From positions 1-64,000 of the forward strand of contig CAJUSJ010000003.1 of the NCBI GenBank assembly GCA_910588865.1: DNA of 64,000 nt, written 5' to 3'. The position numbers and the translations under genes are program-made. Shown piece after piece: positions 33,440 to 41,483 of this stretch (the stretch's first letter is position 1; each line of letters starts with the position of its first letter). Under the pieces are notes generated by a model, which had not been told where the DNA came from, did not search any database, and was given only the letters and a program-made list of their open reading frames with translations. Origin of the DNA: an uncultured Lachnospiraceae bacterium (GTDB taxonomy: Bacteria > Bacillota > Clostridia > Lachnospirales > Lachnospiraceae).

Positions 33440-33820
33440 GTTTTATCCCTTCCTTTCTCCTTCTCCCATGTGAAAACAAGCGGCTCTGTCTGATAAATCA
33501 CTATTTTCTAATTATAAAAGTAATCTAAATTCCTGTCAAGAAAATGAGAAAAACAGCGCGTTACAAAAATCGACGGATTAAAACGCAAGAATTGACCAGT
33601 TTTCTTCAGAACCACATTTTTTTTGCTTTTTTACACTTTAACATAGAAGAAATATGCCACTACAATGTATTAAAGTGATGAAGAACGCAAGAATTGACCA
33701 GTTTTTACAAAAAAATTCACTGAAAATTCAAAGTAAAATAGCTAAAAAGCCAAAAACCCGATTTGACTTCTGCCTTCACCATTGCTATAATGACAAAAAA
33801 TTTAATCAAGGAGAACCATT
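33440..33820. promoter_or_regulatory. intergenic region with 22-bp direct repeat and a strong promoter
   Basis: A 22-bp sequence starting AACGCAAGAATTGACC occurs perfectly at 33582-33603 and 33684-33705. A plus-strand promoter follows with TTGACT (33763-33768) and TATAAT (33786-33791), 17-bp spacing, and AAGGAG at 33809-33814 before the TPR gene. The region is AT-rich and otherwise shows no gene. Confidence 0.7.
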
Positions 33821-34573
33821 ATGGATCTGGCACAGAAGTTGGAAAAAGACCCGTTGAATCCGGATCTGCACCGGGAATACGGTTTGTGGCTGCTGGAAGA
33901 AAACCGCATAGATGAGGCCATGGAAGTTTTTTCAAGAGGACTGGTTTACAATCCTTTTGACCCTGTGATGCGCTTCCGCCGGGGCTGCAAATACATTGGC
34001 CGGGAGATGTACGCCCAGTCTGCCAGCGATTTAAAACTGGCGGCCCTGCTTAAGCCCGAGGATTGGGAGGCCTGGTATTATTTTGGCGTGGCCTGCTACT
34101 TAGGGGGCATGTATGAAGAAGCGAAAACTGCCCATAGTAAATCACGGGAAATGATGATCAAGTACGATGTGAAGGCGATTCCCGCTACCGTTGACTGGTA
34201 CTGGATGATCTGCATGAAGCTGGGGCAGAAGGAAGAAGCCCAAAAGGCCCTGGAGTACGTTTATCCCGGTATGCCCACGGAAGACGGGGATTACCTGGCC
34301 CGCACCCTTCTCTACAAGGGCTATTACAAGCCGGAGAATTTTGTGGAGGAGAGGATGAAGGAGATCCAGAATCCGGAGCGGCCTGTTATTTACCAGCAGA
34401 TGCTCACTTTCGGATTGGCCAATTATCTCCACTATAAGGGCAGGGACCAGGAGGCCATACCACTGTTCAAGGAACTGGCGGAAGCCACACAGAACCGGAA
34501 TCTGTTTGCTGTAAAACAGGCTATGGCGCAGCTTACGGAACTTGGAGTGGAGTACGCCCAGATAAAGGAGTAA
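33821..34573 (+). CDS. tetratricopeptide repeat protein
   Basis: A 250-residue cytoplasmic TPR protein. Repeat-like helices are visible: LHREYGLWLLEENRIDEAME, VMRFRRGCKYIGREMYAQSA, WEAWYYFGVACYLGGMYEEA and further degenerate copies to the C-terminus. ATG with CAAGGAG and an excellent promoter upstream. It stands 22 bases before the substrate-binding lipoprotein, so the two are probably co-transcribed. Function unknown; TPR proteins usually mediate protein contacts. Confidence 0.8.
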   Translation: MDLAQKLEKDPLNPDLHREYGLWLLEENRIDEAMEVFSRGLVYNPFDPVMRFRRGCKYIGREMYAQSASDLKLAALLKPEDWEAWYYFGVACYLGGMYEEAKTAHSKSREMMIKYDVKAIPATVDWYWMICMKLGQKEEAQKALEYVYPGMPTEDGDYLARTLLYKGYYKPENFVEERMKEIQNPERPVIYQQMLTFGLANYLHYKGRDQEAIPLFKELAEATQNRNLFAVKQAMAQLTELGVEYAQIKE

Positions 34574-34595
34574 GAGAAAAAGGAGGACATTATTT

Positions 34596-35810
34596 ATGAA
34601 GAGAAAGAGCTGTTTAATTATGGCACTCGCGCTGACAGCGTCTCTTGTAGCCGGGTGTGGTTCTTCCGGACAGCAGCAGGGTCAGACTGACCAGGGAACC
34701 ACCGCTGCCACACAGGCGGCAGGTTCGGGAGGCAGCACATCCGGGGGAGAGGGAGAGTACAAGGACACCATCATCTGGGCTATCAGCAATGACCAGGACT
34801 ATTTAGACCCTCAGATGAATGTGTCCAACTCTGTGGTGATCCCTCAGTACTATGACGGTCTCCTGGGATTTGACAATGACGGAAATGTTGTCTGCAAGAT
34901 CGCGGAAAGCTATGAATCCAGCGATGACAAGATGGTGTGGACCTTCCATCTGCGGGATGACGTATATTTCCACTCAGGACGCCACTGTACGGCCCAGGAT
35001 TTTGAGGCCACCTTTGACCGTCTCCTTGACAAGGAGCATCCGGTTCGCTATACAACCAACTACAGTTACATTGAGTCAGCCAAGGCCACCGATGATTATA
35101 CCTTTGTGGTGACTCTGGCGGAGCCCAAGTCCTTTTTCCTCCAGTCCTTTGCCAAGCATCAGACCGCTGTTTTGAATCTTAAAAGATCGAGAGATAAGAG
35201 AAATAAAAGAGTTTATAAAAGAGAATCAGTAGGTGAGCTTGCTGGCAGCATTTTCAGCGGCGGCATTCCATCTACAAGCAACGAAACATATTGGAACGGA
35301 CAGCACAACTGGCTTTCCTCCGGAGAGACATGTGATCGCTTTATTGTGTCAACTATAAAAACAATAACTGATGCTGGTGTAAGTAATTCTTCAACCAGAA
35401 AAGCTAATGAATATGATATTGTAATTGCATCAGCTGGCCAGGGACACACGCGAGGTCAGGCATCTATGCTTTTAACAGACACATATGTTAACCAGTCAAT
35501 TATTGTCGTACACGCAGCCTCAGATTACTTGCCATATTTGTTTTGGAATATTGCAAATCGCTATGAAGAGCTTCGGGTAATCTCAAACTCCAATAGCATT
35601 CGAGGAAGCCTAACAACAAAGATGATAGGCTCATTAAGTATTCCAAAAGCAAATATCACGCGAATACAGCAATTTTCTGATTATGCATGGCCTATCATCA
35701 AAGCCGTTGAGAACAATCTGCACGAAAATCGTAGATTAGCTGTTATGCGGGATACATTACTCCCTCGACTGATGTCCGGCGAACTGGACGTTTCCGCCCT
35801 CGACCTCTAA
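34596..35810 (+). pseudogene. in-frame chimera: oligopeptide-binding lipoprotein N-terminus fused to HsdS C-terminal half
   Basis: A continuous 404-codon frame with two unrelated halves. Residues 1 to about 193 are an ABC transporter substrate-binding protein of family 5: lipobox LVAGCGSS, then DTIIWAISNDQDYLDPQ and WTFHLRDDVYFHSGR. Such proteins are normally over 500 residues. At about 35,175-35,200 it switches to a type I restriction specificity subunit: SIFSGGIPSTSNETYWNG, NWLSSGETCDRF, IVIASAGQGHTRGQA and a final RRLAVMRDTLLPRLMSGELD. Base composition becomes more AT-rich there. The product would be secreted yet carry a DNA-recognition domain, so it is almost surely non-functional. Confidence 0.85.
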
Positions 35811-35825
35811 GCCGCTAAATTATCA

Positions 35826-35854
35826 TTGCTCTTATATTACTAATATGATACAAT
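35826..35854 (+). promoter_or_regulatory. promoter of the RelB/YafQ pair
   Basis: TTGCTC (35826-35831) and TACAAT (35849-35854) are 17 bp apart, 28 bp before the antitoxin start. Confidence 0.6.
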
Positions 35855-35882
35855 AATAATACAAATTCAATGGAGGTGCAAT

Positions 35883-36146
35883 ATGGCTACATTACAAATT
35901 CGTATTGATGATTCCTTAAAAAAGCAAGCAGACACATTATTTTCCAGTCTTGGATTAGATACATCCACAGCGATACGCATTTTTTTAAACGCATCTGTTG
36001 AAAATGCCGGAATACCATTTTCTGTAAAGCACAAAGAAATACCTTATACTCTTCAAGAAGCTGTTTATGACAGCAGATTTCAAAAAAATCTTTATGGTCC
36101 CTTTGATAACGCGGAGGATGCTGTAGCTTCTATGTTAGAGGATTAG
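35883..36146 (+). CDS. RelB/DinJ family antitoxin
   Basis: An 87-residue antitoxin. The N-terminal ribbon-helix-helix MATLQIRIDDSLKKQADTLF with a GLDTSTAIRIFLNASVE helix pair is typical of DinJ; the C-terminal part wraps the toxin. ATG follows GGAGGTG. It sits three bases ahead of the YafQ toxin gene. These genes follow the HsdS fragment, a frequent association of toxin-antitoxin pairs with restriction loci. Confidence 0.9.
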   Translation: MATLQIRIDDSLKKQADTLFSSLGLDTSTAIRIFLNASVENAGIPFSVKHKEIPYTLQEAVYDSRFQKNLYGPFDNAEDAVASMLED

Positions 36147-36149
36147 TCT

Positions 36150-36428
36150 ATGTATAAAATTGTTTATACTAATCGTATGAAAAAAGATGTCAAATTAATG
36201 AAGAAGAGAGGCAAGGATATGAGAAAACTTGTCAATGCACTTTCACTGCTTGCAAGTGGTACTCCATTACCTGCTCAGTATAAAGACCATTCATTAACTG
36301 GCAATCTACAGGACTTTCGAGAATGTCATATTGAGCCTGATTGGCTTCTTATGTACCAAATTAATGAAGATATTCTTATCCTTTCGGCTACCGCAACTGG
36401 AAGCCATGCTGATTTGTTTAGAAAATAG
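36150..36428 (+). CDS. YafQ family mRNA interferase toxin
   Basis: A 92-residue RelE-fold ribonuclease. Characteristic parts are KDVKLMKKRGKDMRKLVNAL, the DHSLTGNLQDFRECHIEPDW core and the C-terminal TGSHADLF with the catalytic His. YafQ cleaves mRNA at ribosomes. It is co-transcribed with the RelB/DinJ antitoxin immediately upstream and looks intact. Confidence 0.92.
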   Translation: MYKIVYTNRMKKDVKLMKKRGKDMRKLVNALSLLASGTPLPAQYKDHSLTGNLQDFRECHIEPDWLLMYQINEDILILSATATGSHADLFRK

Positions 36429-36644
36429 TATATGGTTTTTGCGTTTTTATGCCATATTCTTGGCTTTACTGAGAGCTATCTGGCAGTCGTCCAATAAACC
36501 AGCAGCAGTATATAGCCTTGCGTAACCAAACTCCCAATGGCTGATACTGCTGTTGGCTTATTTGTCTCATTACCTCTACTAAATTGTGGTAGCCTGCTGC
36601 TCTAAATTATCGTTTAACGCTGTAACTCGGAAAGGAATTGCTAT

Positions 36645-37247
36645 ATGGCAAACAAGGAGAAAACAGAAATCACAATACATTCAAGTGCTGCTGAGTATCT
36701 CGCCTTTGTGGCTGCCACGGGAGACAGCGAAAGCAGCTATGAAATGCGCTACGAGGACGAAAATATATGGCTGACGCAAAAAATGATGGCGGCGCTCTAT
36801 GATGTTTCGGTTGCTGCCATATCTCAGCATATCAAGTGCGTCTATGAGGACGGAGAACTGATGCCGGAGGCAACTATTAAGAAATACTTAACAGTTCAAT
36901 CCGAAGGAACCCGTCAGGTTTCACGGAATCTGGATCATTATAACCTCCGCGTGATTATCGCTGTTGTAGAAAGAGCGGACGCCAAAAAAGAGCATATGGG
37001 CCTTTATTCATGTGATTACCGTAGTAAGAATTTAGGTGAGGATCAGATGTACACTATTTGTTCAGGGGTTCAAGTTTTGCTGTTAGATAATGCGGACTTA
37101 TATTTAACTCCGGCATTACTGAAAAGATTACAAGAGGTGGATTATATTGTTATCAGCATGAAGAGATTATTTGGGTTTGATCTGGCTTCTGCTACATCCT
37201 GTTTAGCGCGTTATGATAATATGCATCTCACTTTGGAGGAATTTTGA
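36645..37247 (+). pseudogene. RhuM-like N-terminus fused in frame to an unrelated C-terminus
   Basis: A 200-codon frame with AAAGGAAT upstream. Residues 1 to about 107 match the RhuM family (NIWLTQKMMAALYDVSVAAI, SQHIKCVYEDGEL, and NLDHYNLRVIIAV). Where RhuM continues with GYR, the sequence turns into VERADAKKEHMGLYSCDYRS and a C-terminus with SGVQVLLLDNADLYLTPALL that I do not recognise. RhuM proteins are over 300 residues, so this is a truncated chimera formed near position 36,965. Whether the hybrid is made or active is unknown. Confidence 0.6.
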
Positions 37248-37438
37248 TGGCAGTAGAGTTAATTTTGAATAAAAATAACCCTTCTGTATGGATTTATGGT
37301 ATCTTTAAGTTACCACACTTAAGAAAGATACAAACCACCAGAAGAGTTATTCTGTGGGAAATTTTTTTGCGGTATTTTCTATTGTCACATCGGGTCTATC
37401 GTATGAAAGATACGTTTCAAGCCGCCTTTCAAGTATAA
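37247..37438 (+). CDS. small open frame of uncertain status
   Basis: Starts on the last bases of the RhuM-chimera stop (TGATGG) and encodes 63 residues beginning MAVELILNKNNPSVWIYGIF, ending in a basic stretch. The N-terminal part may belong with the unrecognised C-terminal piece upstream. No family is recognised and the end overlaps the minus-strand immunity-like gene. It could be a remnant. Confidence 0.3.
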   Translation: MAVELILNKNNPSVWIYGIFKLPHLRKIQTTRRVILWEIFLRYFLLSHRVYRMKDTFQAAFQV

Positions 37439-37762
37439 AAACCCGAGCTGTAAACGTAAATACACCAGTTCACCGCCAGAGGTAAGGTCATACTCCGCGT
37501 CAAAGCCATCGGGACGTTCGTAAAACATCACTTCATGATGGTACTCATAATGAGGATGAAAATCACAAGGAACGCCGTACTCATCAAAAGTATCAAAACC
37601 GTTCATGTCCAATGTACCCTGAACACACTCCCGGATTACCTCTGTATCGTCCCATTCCATTTCGTCTACACAAGATGGCAAATCCTCATATCTTTTTTCG
37701 TGAAGAACATGGAGAATATCTTTTACCGTCTGAATGGCCACTTCTCTATGCTGTTCTGTCAT
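37385..37762 (-). CDS. acidic immunity-like protein (DUF7668-type)
   Basis: A 125-residue acidic protein: HREVAIQTVKDILHVLHEKR, then YEDLPSCVDEMEWDD, HPHYEYHHEVMFYERPDGFD and a strand-rich C-terminus with AEYDLTSGGELVYLRLQLGF. This layout matches small cytoplasmic immunity-type proteins found near polymorphic toxin loci. ATG 37762 follows AAGGGGGTA. Located next to a SUKH-type remnant and a toxin tail on the same strand. Confidence 0.55.
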   Translation of the reverse strand: MTEQHREVAIQTVKDILHVLHEKRYEDLPSCVDEMEWDDTEVIRECVQGTLDMNGFDTFDEYGVPCDFHPHYEYHHEVMFYERPDGFDAEYDLTSGGELVYLRLQLGFLYLKGGLKRIFHTIDPM

Positions 37763-37805
37763 CAAAATACCCCCTTACAATCAATTCGGTTTCCAATTCG
37801 GTTTC

Positions 37806-38265
37806 TCATTCAGCCTGAAAAATCTTCAAATACGCGGAACGGTTCTCTGTCTGCTCTCCATAGACATACAGGGTGTCAGTATCTGTATCCAGGCAGGTAT
37901 GGGCAAAGCGCCCGCCGGGGCAGGGTCCGCGTCTTGGCTAACTCTTCACAGACCCCTTTTCCTGTCTCTTTGAAATACTTCAGGTCCTCCTCAATGTGAT
38001 CATGAGAGAAGGTCAGGCGGCCCTCAAAGGGTCTGGCGTCCTTGTCCGGGATAAATATATCATGCAGCATGTGGTTCAGGCTGGCCTTGCCGCAGGTGAG
38101 ATAGTATTCCCGCAAGGCGGCGGGAAGTCCAATGCCTGCCGCCGCCTCGTAGGAGGCGACTGTTTTCTCGGAAAATCCTGTTGCTTTCCCCTCGCCGAAG
38201 CCGAACAGCGGTTCTGCCCACTGAACCAGTTCAATGGGGGAAATCTGATACTGTTTTTCGCTCAT
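37806..38265 (-). pseudogene. SMI1/KNR4 (SUKH) immunity protein with C-terminal frameshift
   Basis: From ATG 38265 (site GGAAGGTG) the product starts MSEKQYQISPIELVQWAEPL and has the SUKH core SYEAAAGIGLPAALREYYLT and DHIEEDLKYFKETGKGVCEE. Near 37,900-37,930 the frame breaks; in another frame the protein would continue with TCLDTDTDTLYVYGEQTENR and SAYLKIFQAE to a stop at 37806. The visible frame instead ends at 37876. A single indel in a C-rich run would explain this. Confidence 0.6.
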
Positions 38266-38280
38266 TATAGCACCTTCCAT

Positions 38281-38442
38281 TCATTTTTTGTTTGAACATA
38301 TCGCGCCGCGGTTCCCCGAAATCTTTTGGGCCTTTTTATACTCGAAGCATAATTCATGAACCTTTGGGTCATAATATACGGTTCTGAATGTTCTGGTTCC
38401 TTTGGCTTTCTTGGAAATCGTCCCATACTGTTTTAATCCTGA
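38281..38442 (-). pseudogene. C-terminal tail of a polymorphic toxin (putative)
   Basis: A 53-codon open stretch on the minus strand without its own start encodes YGTISKKAKGTRTFRTVYYD, then PKVHELCFEYKKAQKISGNR and GAICSNKK. It ends 15 bases before the SUKH immunity start. Basic C-terminal toxin tips commonly stand directly before SUKH genes. The toxin assignment rests on this position and composition. The region from 38,443 to 38,520 shows further decayed minus-strand coding signs (FKDIARKSLFLLENYRGIME) in another frame. Confidence 0.4.
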
Positions 38443-38637
38443 TTAGCCGATAGCTCCATTATACCGCGATAATTTTCCAGAAGGAATAGACTTTTTCTTG
38501 CAATATCCTTAAAGCTGTGTTAATTTACATAGAGCTGGGAGGAAGGCAAAGGGATCTCATTTTTTATGTCTTCTGACCACCTGGCGGATGACGAACAGAG
38601 GCGCATGCCGTTACATATTATATGAGGAAGAAGGATT

Positions 38638-39996
38638 ATGAAAAAGAGAAGATCGGAGGGTATCCTGTTTATGCTGCTGGCAGCGGTTTTGACGGCAGGG
38701 TGCGGACGAGGACAGGTTATGGGAGACAAGGAGGGGGAAGTCTCCTAGGCGTCAGGGGAGAGGACAGAGGAGGCGCTGCCGGACCGTGAGAGGCAAAGCG
38801 GTGGACAGGAGGACAAGGCCCGGGAAGAGGAGAGTTTTGGGGAACATGGGCTGACACAGGCAGAGGGTGCTGACCCCGGGCTGCTTCCGGTCTGCCAGAC
38901 AAGACACATCTATGAGGGAATCCTTTCCAGGCTGGCGGCGGCATATGAGCTGCCTGATATGGAGTTAGACAGGCAGGGCCTGTATGAAGGAAGCTTTTCT
39001 ATATCTGATAATCAGTTCGCTGTCGCGAATGTGGACGGGGATGGCAGGGAAGAGCTGATCATTTCTTATACAACCGCGAGCATGGCGGGAATGCTTGAGA
39101 TTGTTTACGGCTACAACCCGGACACTATGGAGCTGACCCGTGAATTGCTGGATTTCGCGGATACCATTTTTTATGACAATGGAATCGGGATGGTATCGGC
39201 AGCCCACAATCACACCTTAAGCATGGACTTCTGGCCTTATACCCTGTATCAATACAATCCTCAGACTGACCAGTATGATTTTCTGGCCAGTGTGAGCGCG
39301 TGGGACAAAGGGTATGGGGACGTTTCGTACGGGGAAAATATATTCCCGGAGGAGGAAGATCTGGACGGGGATGGAATCATCTATGAAATTCGTACAGACC
39401 TAAACCAGGAGGCAGAGGCAATCCGGTATGACGGAGATGATTTCCAGACATGGCTTTCTGGGTATTTAGGCCAAGCCCGGGAGATGGAGATAAATTATGA
39501 GCCTGTTGCCGCTGAAAACTTTCAGCATTTTACCACGGATTTTCTGTCCCTGCTCCGGGACCTGGCCGAGGCGAACAACCCAGGCAGTCAGACGGATATT
39601 GGCTGGCTCTATATTCAGAAGTCATCTCTGGAGGAAGCGCGTCAGTATTTGTCCGACAGCTATGGGGTTCAGTGGAAAGAAAACCCGGAATTCGAGTACG
39701 AAAAAACAGGAACCTATGAAGGGAGAGAGACATTTTCGCTGATTTTCATGGATGGCGGGATTTTGGGCTACAGAGGCCAGCAGGTGGATGATGTGACGGT
39801 TTTCGGGATTTACCCTGGCATGGACGAAAATACAGCGGTCACCACGTTAATGTCCTATGGGTTTTATCCAAAGGAGAATCTTGAGAACTACATGATTACA
39901 GGGGACGGACTGGGAAACGCGGCGGTTTCCTATAAAATAGAGGATGGAATCATAACGGAAATCAGTGTCAGCGCTTATTGTTCTTATACAGGATAA
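38638..39996 (+). pseudogene. lipoprotein with DxDGD calcium-type repeats, interrupted by an in-frame amber codon
   Basis: The gene starts at ATG 38638 (AGGAAGAAGG upstream) with a lipoprotein signal MLLAAVLTAGC. After 36 codons there is a TAG at 38746-38748, and the same frame then continues without stop to 39996 (ASGERTEEALPDRERQSGGQ and on). The body has FAVANVDGDGREELI and EEEDLDGDGIIYEI, FG-GAP/VCBS-like calcium-binding loops, and a C-terminal VFGIYPGMDENTAVTTLMSY domain. Internal restart at ATG 38959 would lose the signal peptide. Either a recent nonsense mutation or read-through. Confidence 0.75.
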
Positions 39997-40085
39997 GGAG
40001 CCGGATTTGTACTTGCTCCAGAAGAGCCTCTTCTGGAGCAAATACGATAATCCCCTGACTTTTTAAATCTCCCAGCCAAAGACTG

Positions 40086-40745
40086 TCAAAACGCGCTGTA
40101 TTCCATCAATTTCTTTTGATCCAGAACCGTCACATAGCGGTTGCCGGTGGCGATGACCCCTTCTTTCCGCAGTTGTCCGAACATCTTGGCCACCTGGGCC
40201 CGTGAAACATTGATAAAGGAGGCGATCTCCTCCTGTGTCAGGGCGATTTTCCGGGTTTTTTTATAGTCCGGGGTATCCAGAAACAGGAGAAGGAAAGCCG
40301 CGAGCCGCCCCGTCAGATCCGCGATTCCCATGTTTCCGGCAGTATAAGCCACCTGCCGCAGAACTTCCCCATAATAGACTGCCAGATCAAAACCCAGTTC
40401 AGGGTTTTGCAGAAGCATCTGCCTGAGCATCTCGGGGGTAAAGGGAAGGACCTGCATGTCCGTGATGCTGGAGATACTGACTACGGAACGGCGCGCCGCG
40501 TTAATGCAGTCCATCCCGATCAGGGTATCTTTTTTCATAAAATCAATAATCCGCTCATTTCCGTCATTGGTAGTGATATAAACCTTGGATATCCCGTCTA
40601 ACATGTAGTACATCCAGCCGCTGGTATGGCACTGGGAACACAGGACGCACCCTTTCCGGATTGTCATGGGAGGCGGACACATGTCCTGAAATAATGATCT
40701 GTATTTCGAAAAATGCCCCTCAAATACGAACTGTATATTGCCCAT
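40086..40745 (-). CDS. Crp/Fnr family regulator with N-terminal Cys cluster
   Basis: A 219-residue cyclic-nucleotide-binding-fold regulator with a C-terminal winged HTH (TQEEIASFINVSRAQVAKMF, GQLRKEGVIATGNRYVTV). The N-terminus has Cys23 and a CxxCxxC at residues 33-39 (GCVLCSQCH), unusual for Crp and reminiscent of Fnr-type [4Fe-4S] ligands though differently spaced. It is divergent from the molybdenum hydroxylase operon across 237 bp and is the obvious candidate regulator. ATG 40745 is preceded by GAGGAGGAT. Confidence 0.85.
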   Translation of the reverse strand: MGNIQFVFEGHFSKYRSLFQDMCPPPMTIRKGCVLCSQCHTSGWMYYMLDGISKVYITTNDGNERIIDFMKKDTLIGMDCINAARRSVVSISSITDMQVLPFTPEMLRQMLLQNPELGFDLAVYYGEVLRQVAYTAGNMGIADLTGRLAAFLLLFLDTPDYKKTRKIALTQEEIASFINVSRAQVAKMFGQLRKEGVIATGNRYVTVLDQKKLMEYSAF

Positions 40746-40860
40746 GATTTATCCTCCTCGTAATGGTAAAAGAGCCAGACAGGCAAAAACTTATCGATAA
40801 TATTTTAACAATAATTCTCTTAAAACGCAATGGATTCATAGATTATTTTTTACCAAAAAG

Positions 40861-40876
40861 TGTATATGGATATACA
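40861..40876. promoter_or_regulatory. palindrome upstream of the molybdenum hydroxylase operon
   Basis: TGTATATGGATATACA has two perfect 7-bp arms around a GG centre. It lies between the Crp/Fnr gene and the operon, so is a candidate operator for that regulator. The region also is AT-rich with possible promoter elements at 40,930-40,945. Confidence 0.5.
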
Positions 40877-40982
40877 AAAATAATGGGGAATGTGTCTCAG
40901 TATAGACGGAAAATAATCTGTAGATTTGTTAAAATTATATAGAAAATTATTGATCGGCTTACAGAAAGGAGAGGAGCATTAC

Positions 40983-41483
40983 ATGGGCAGGGATTTGACG
41001 TTACATATCAATGGGCAGACCTACCAGTTTACCATTGGACGAAAGCTGGGACAAATTCCGGAATCAGAAACACTTTTAGAGACGCTCAGGGAGAGGATCG
41101 GGCTTACGGGAAGCAAGATGTCCTGCGGGCAGGGCGCATGCGGCTGCTGCGCGGTATTGATGGAGGGAAAAGCCGTGGCCTCCTGCATCACCCTGACAGC
41201 GGAGTGTGAGGGGAAAGAGATCATTACCATTGAAGGCCTAAGCGATCCCGTTACAGGAGAGCTGGATCCCATTCAGGAGGCATTTCTGGAGCATAACGCG
41301 TTTCAGTGCGGATTCTGTACTCCCGGTATTATTATTGCCGTAAAATCATTGCTGAACAGCAACCCGGATCCTTCGGAGGATGAGATCAAGGAGGCATTGT
41401 CCGGAAATTACTGCCGCTGCGTCAGCCACTACCAGGTGATCGAAGCAGTAAAATCCGTCTTAAAAGGAGGGAAAACAGCATGA
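40983..41483 (+). CDS. molybdenum hydroxylase, [2Fe-2S] subunit
   Basis: Electron-transfer subunit of a xanthine dehydrogenase-family enzyme, 166 residues. The plant-type ferredoxin cluster ligands are in SCGQGACGCCAVLMEG and the preceding region; the second cluster is in QCGFCTPG and YCRCVSHYQ. Start ATG 40983 follows AAAGGAGAGGAG. The stop overlaps the Mo subunit start by four bases. Order small-large-FAD. Cytoplasmic. Confidence 0.93.
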   Translation: MGRDLTLHINGQTYQFTIGRKLGQIPESETLLETLRERIGLTGSKMSCGQGACGCCAVLMEGKAVASCITLTAECEGKEIITIEGLSDPVTGELDPIQEAFLEHNAFQCGFCTPGIIIAVKSLLNSNPDPSEDEIKEALSGNYCRCVSHYQVIEAVKSVLKGGKTA

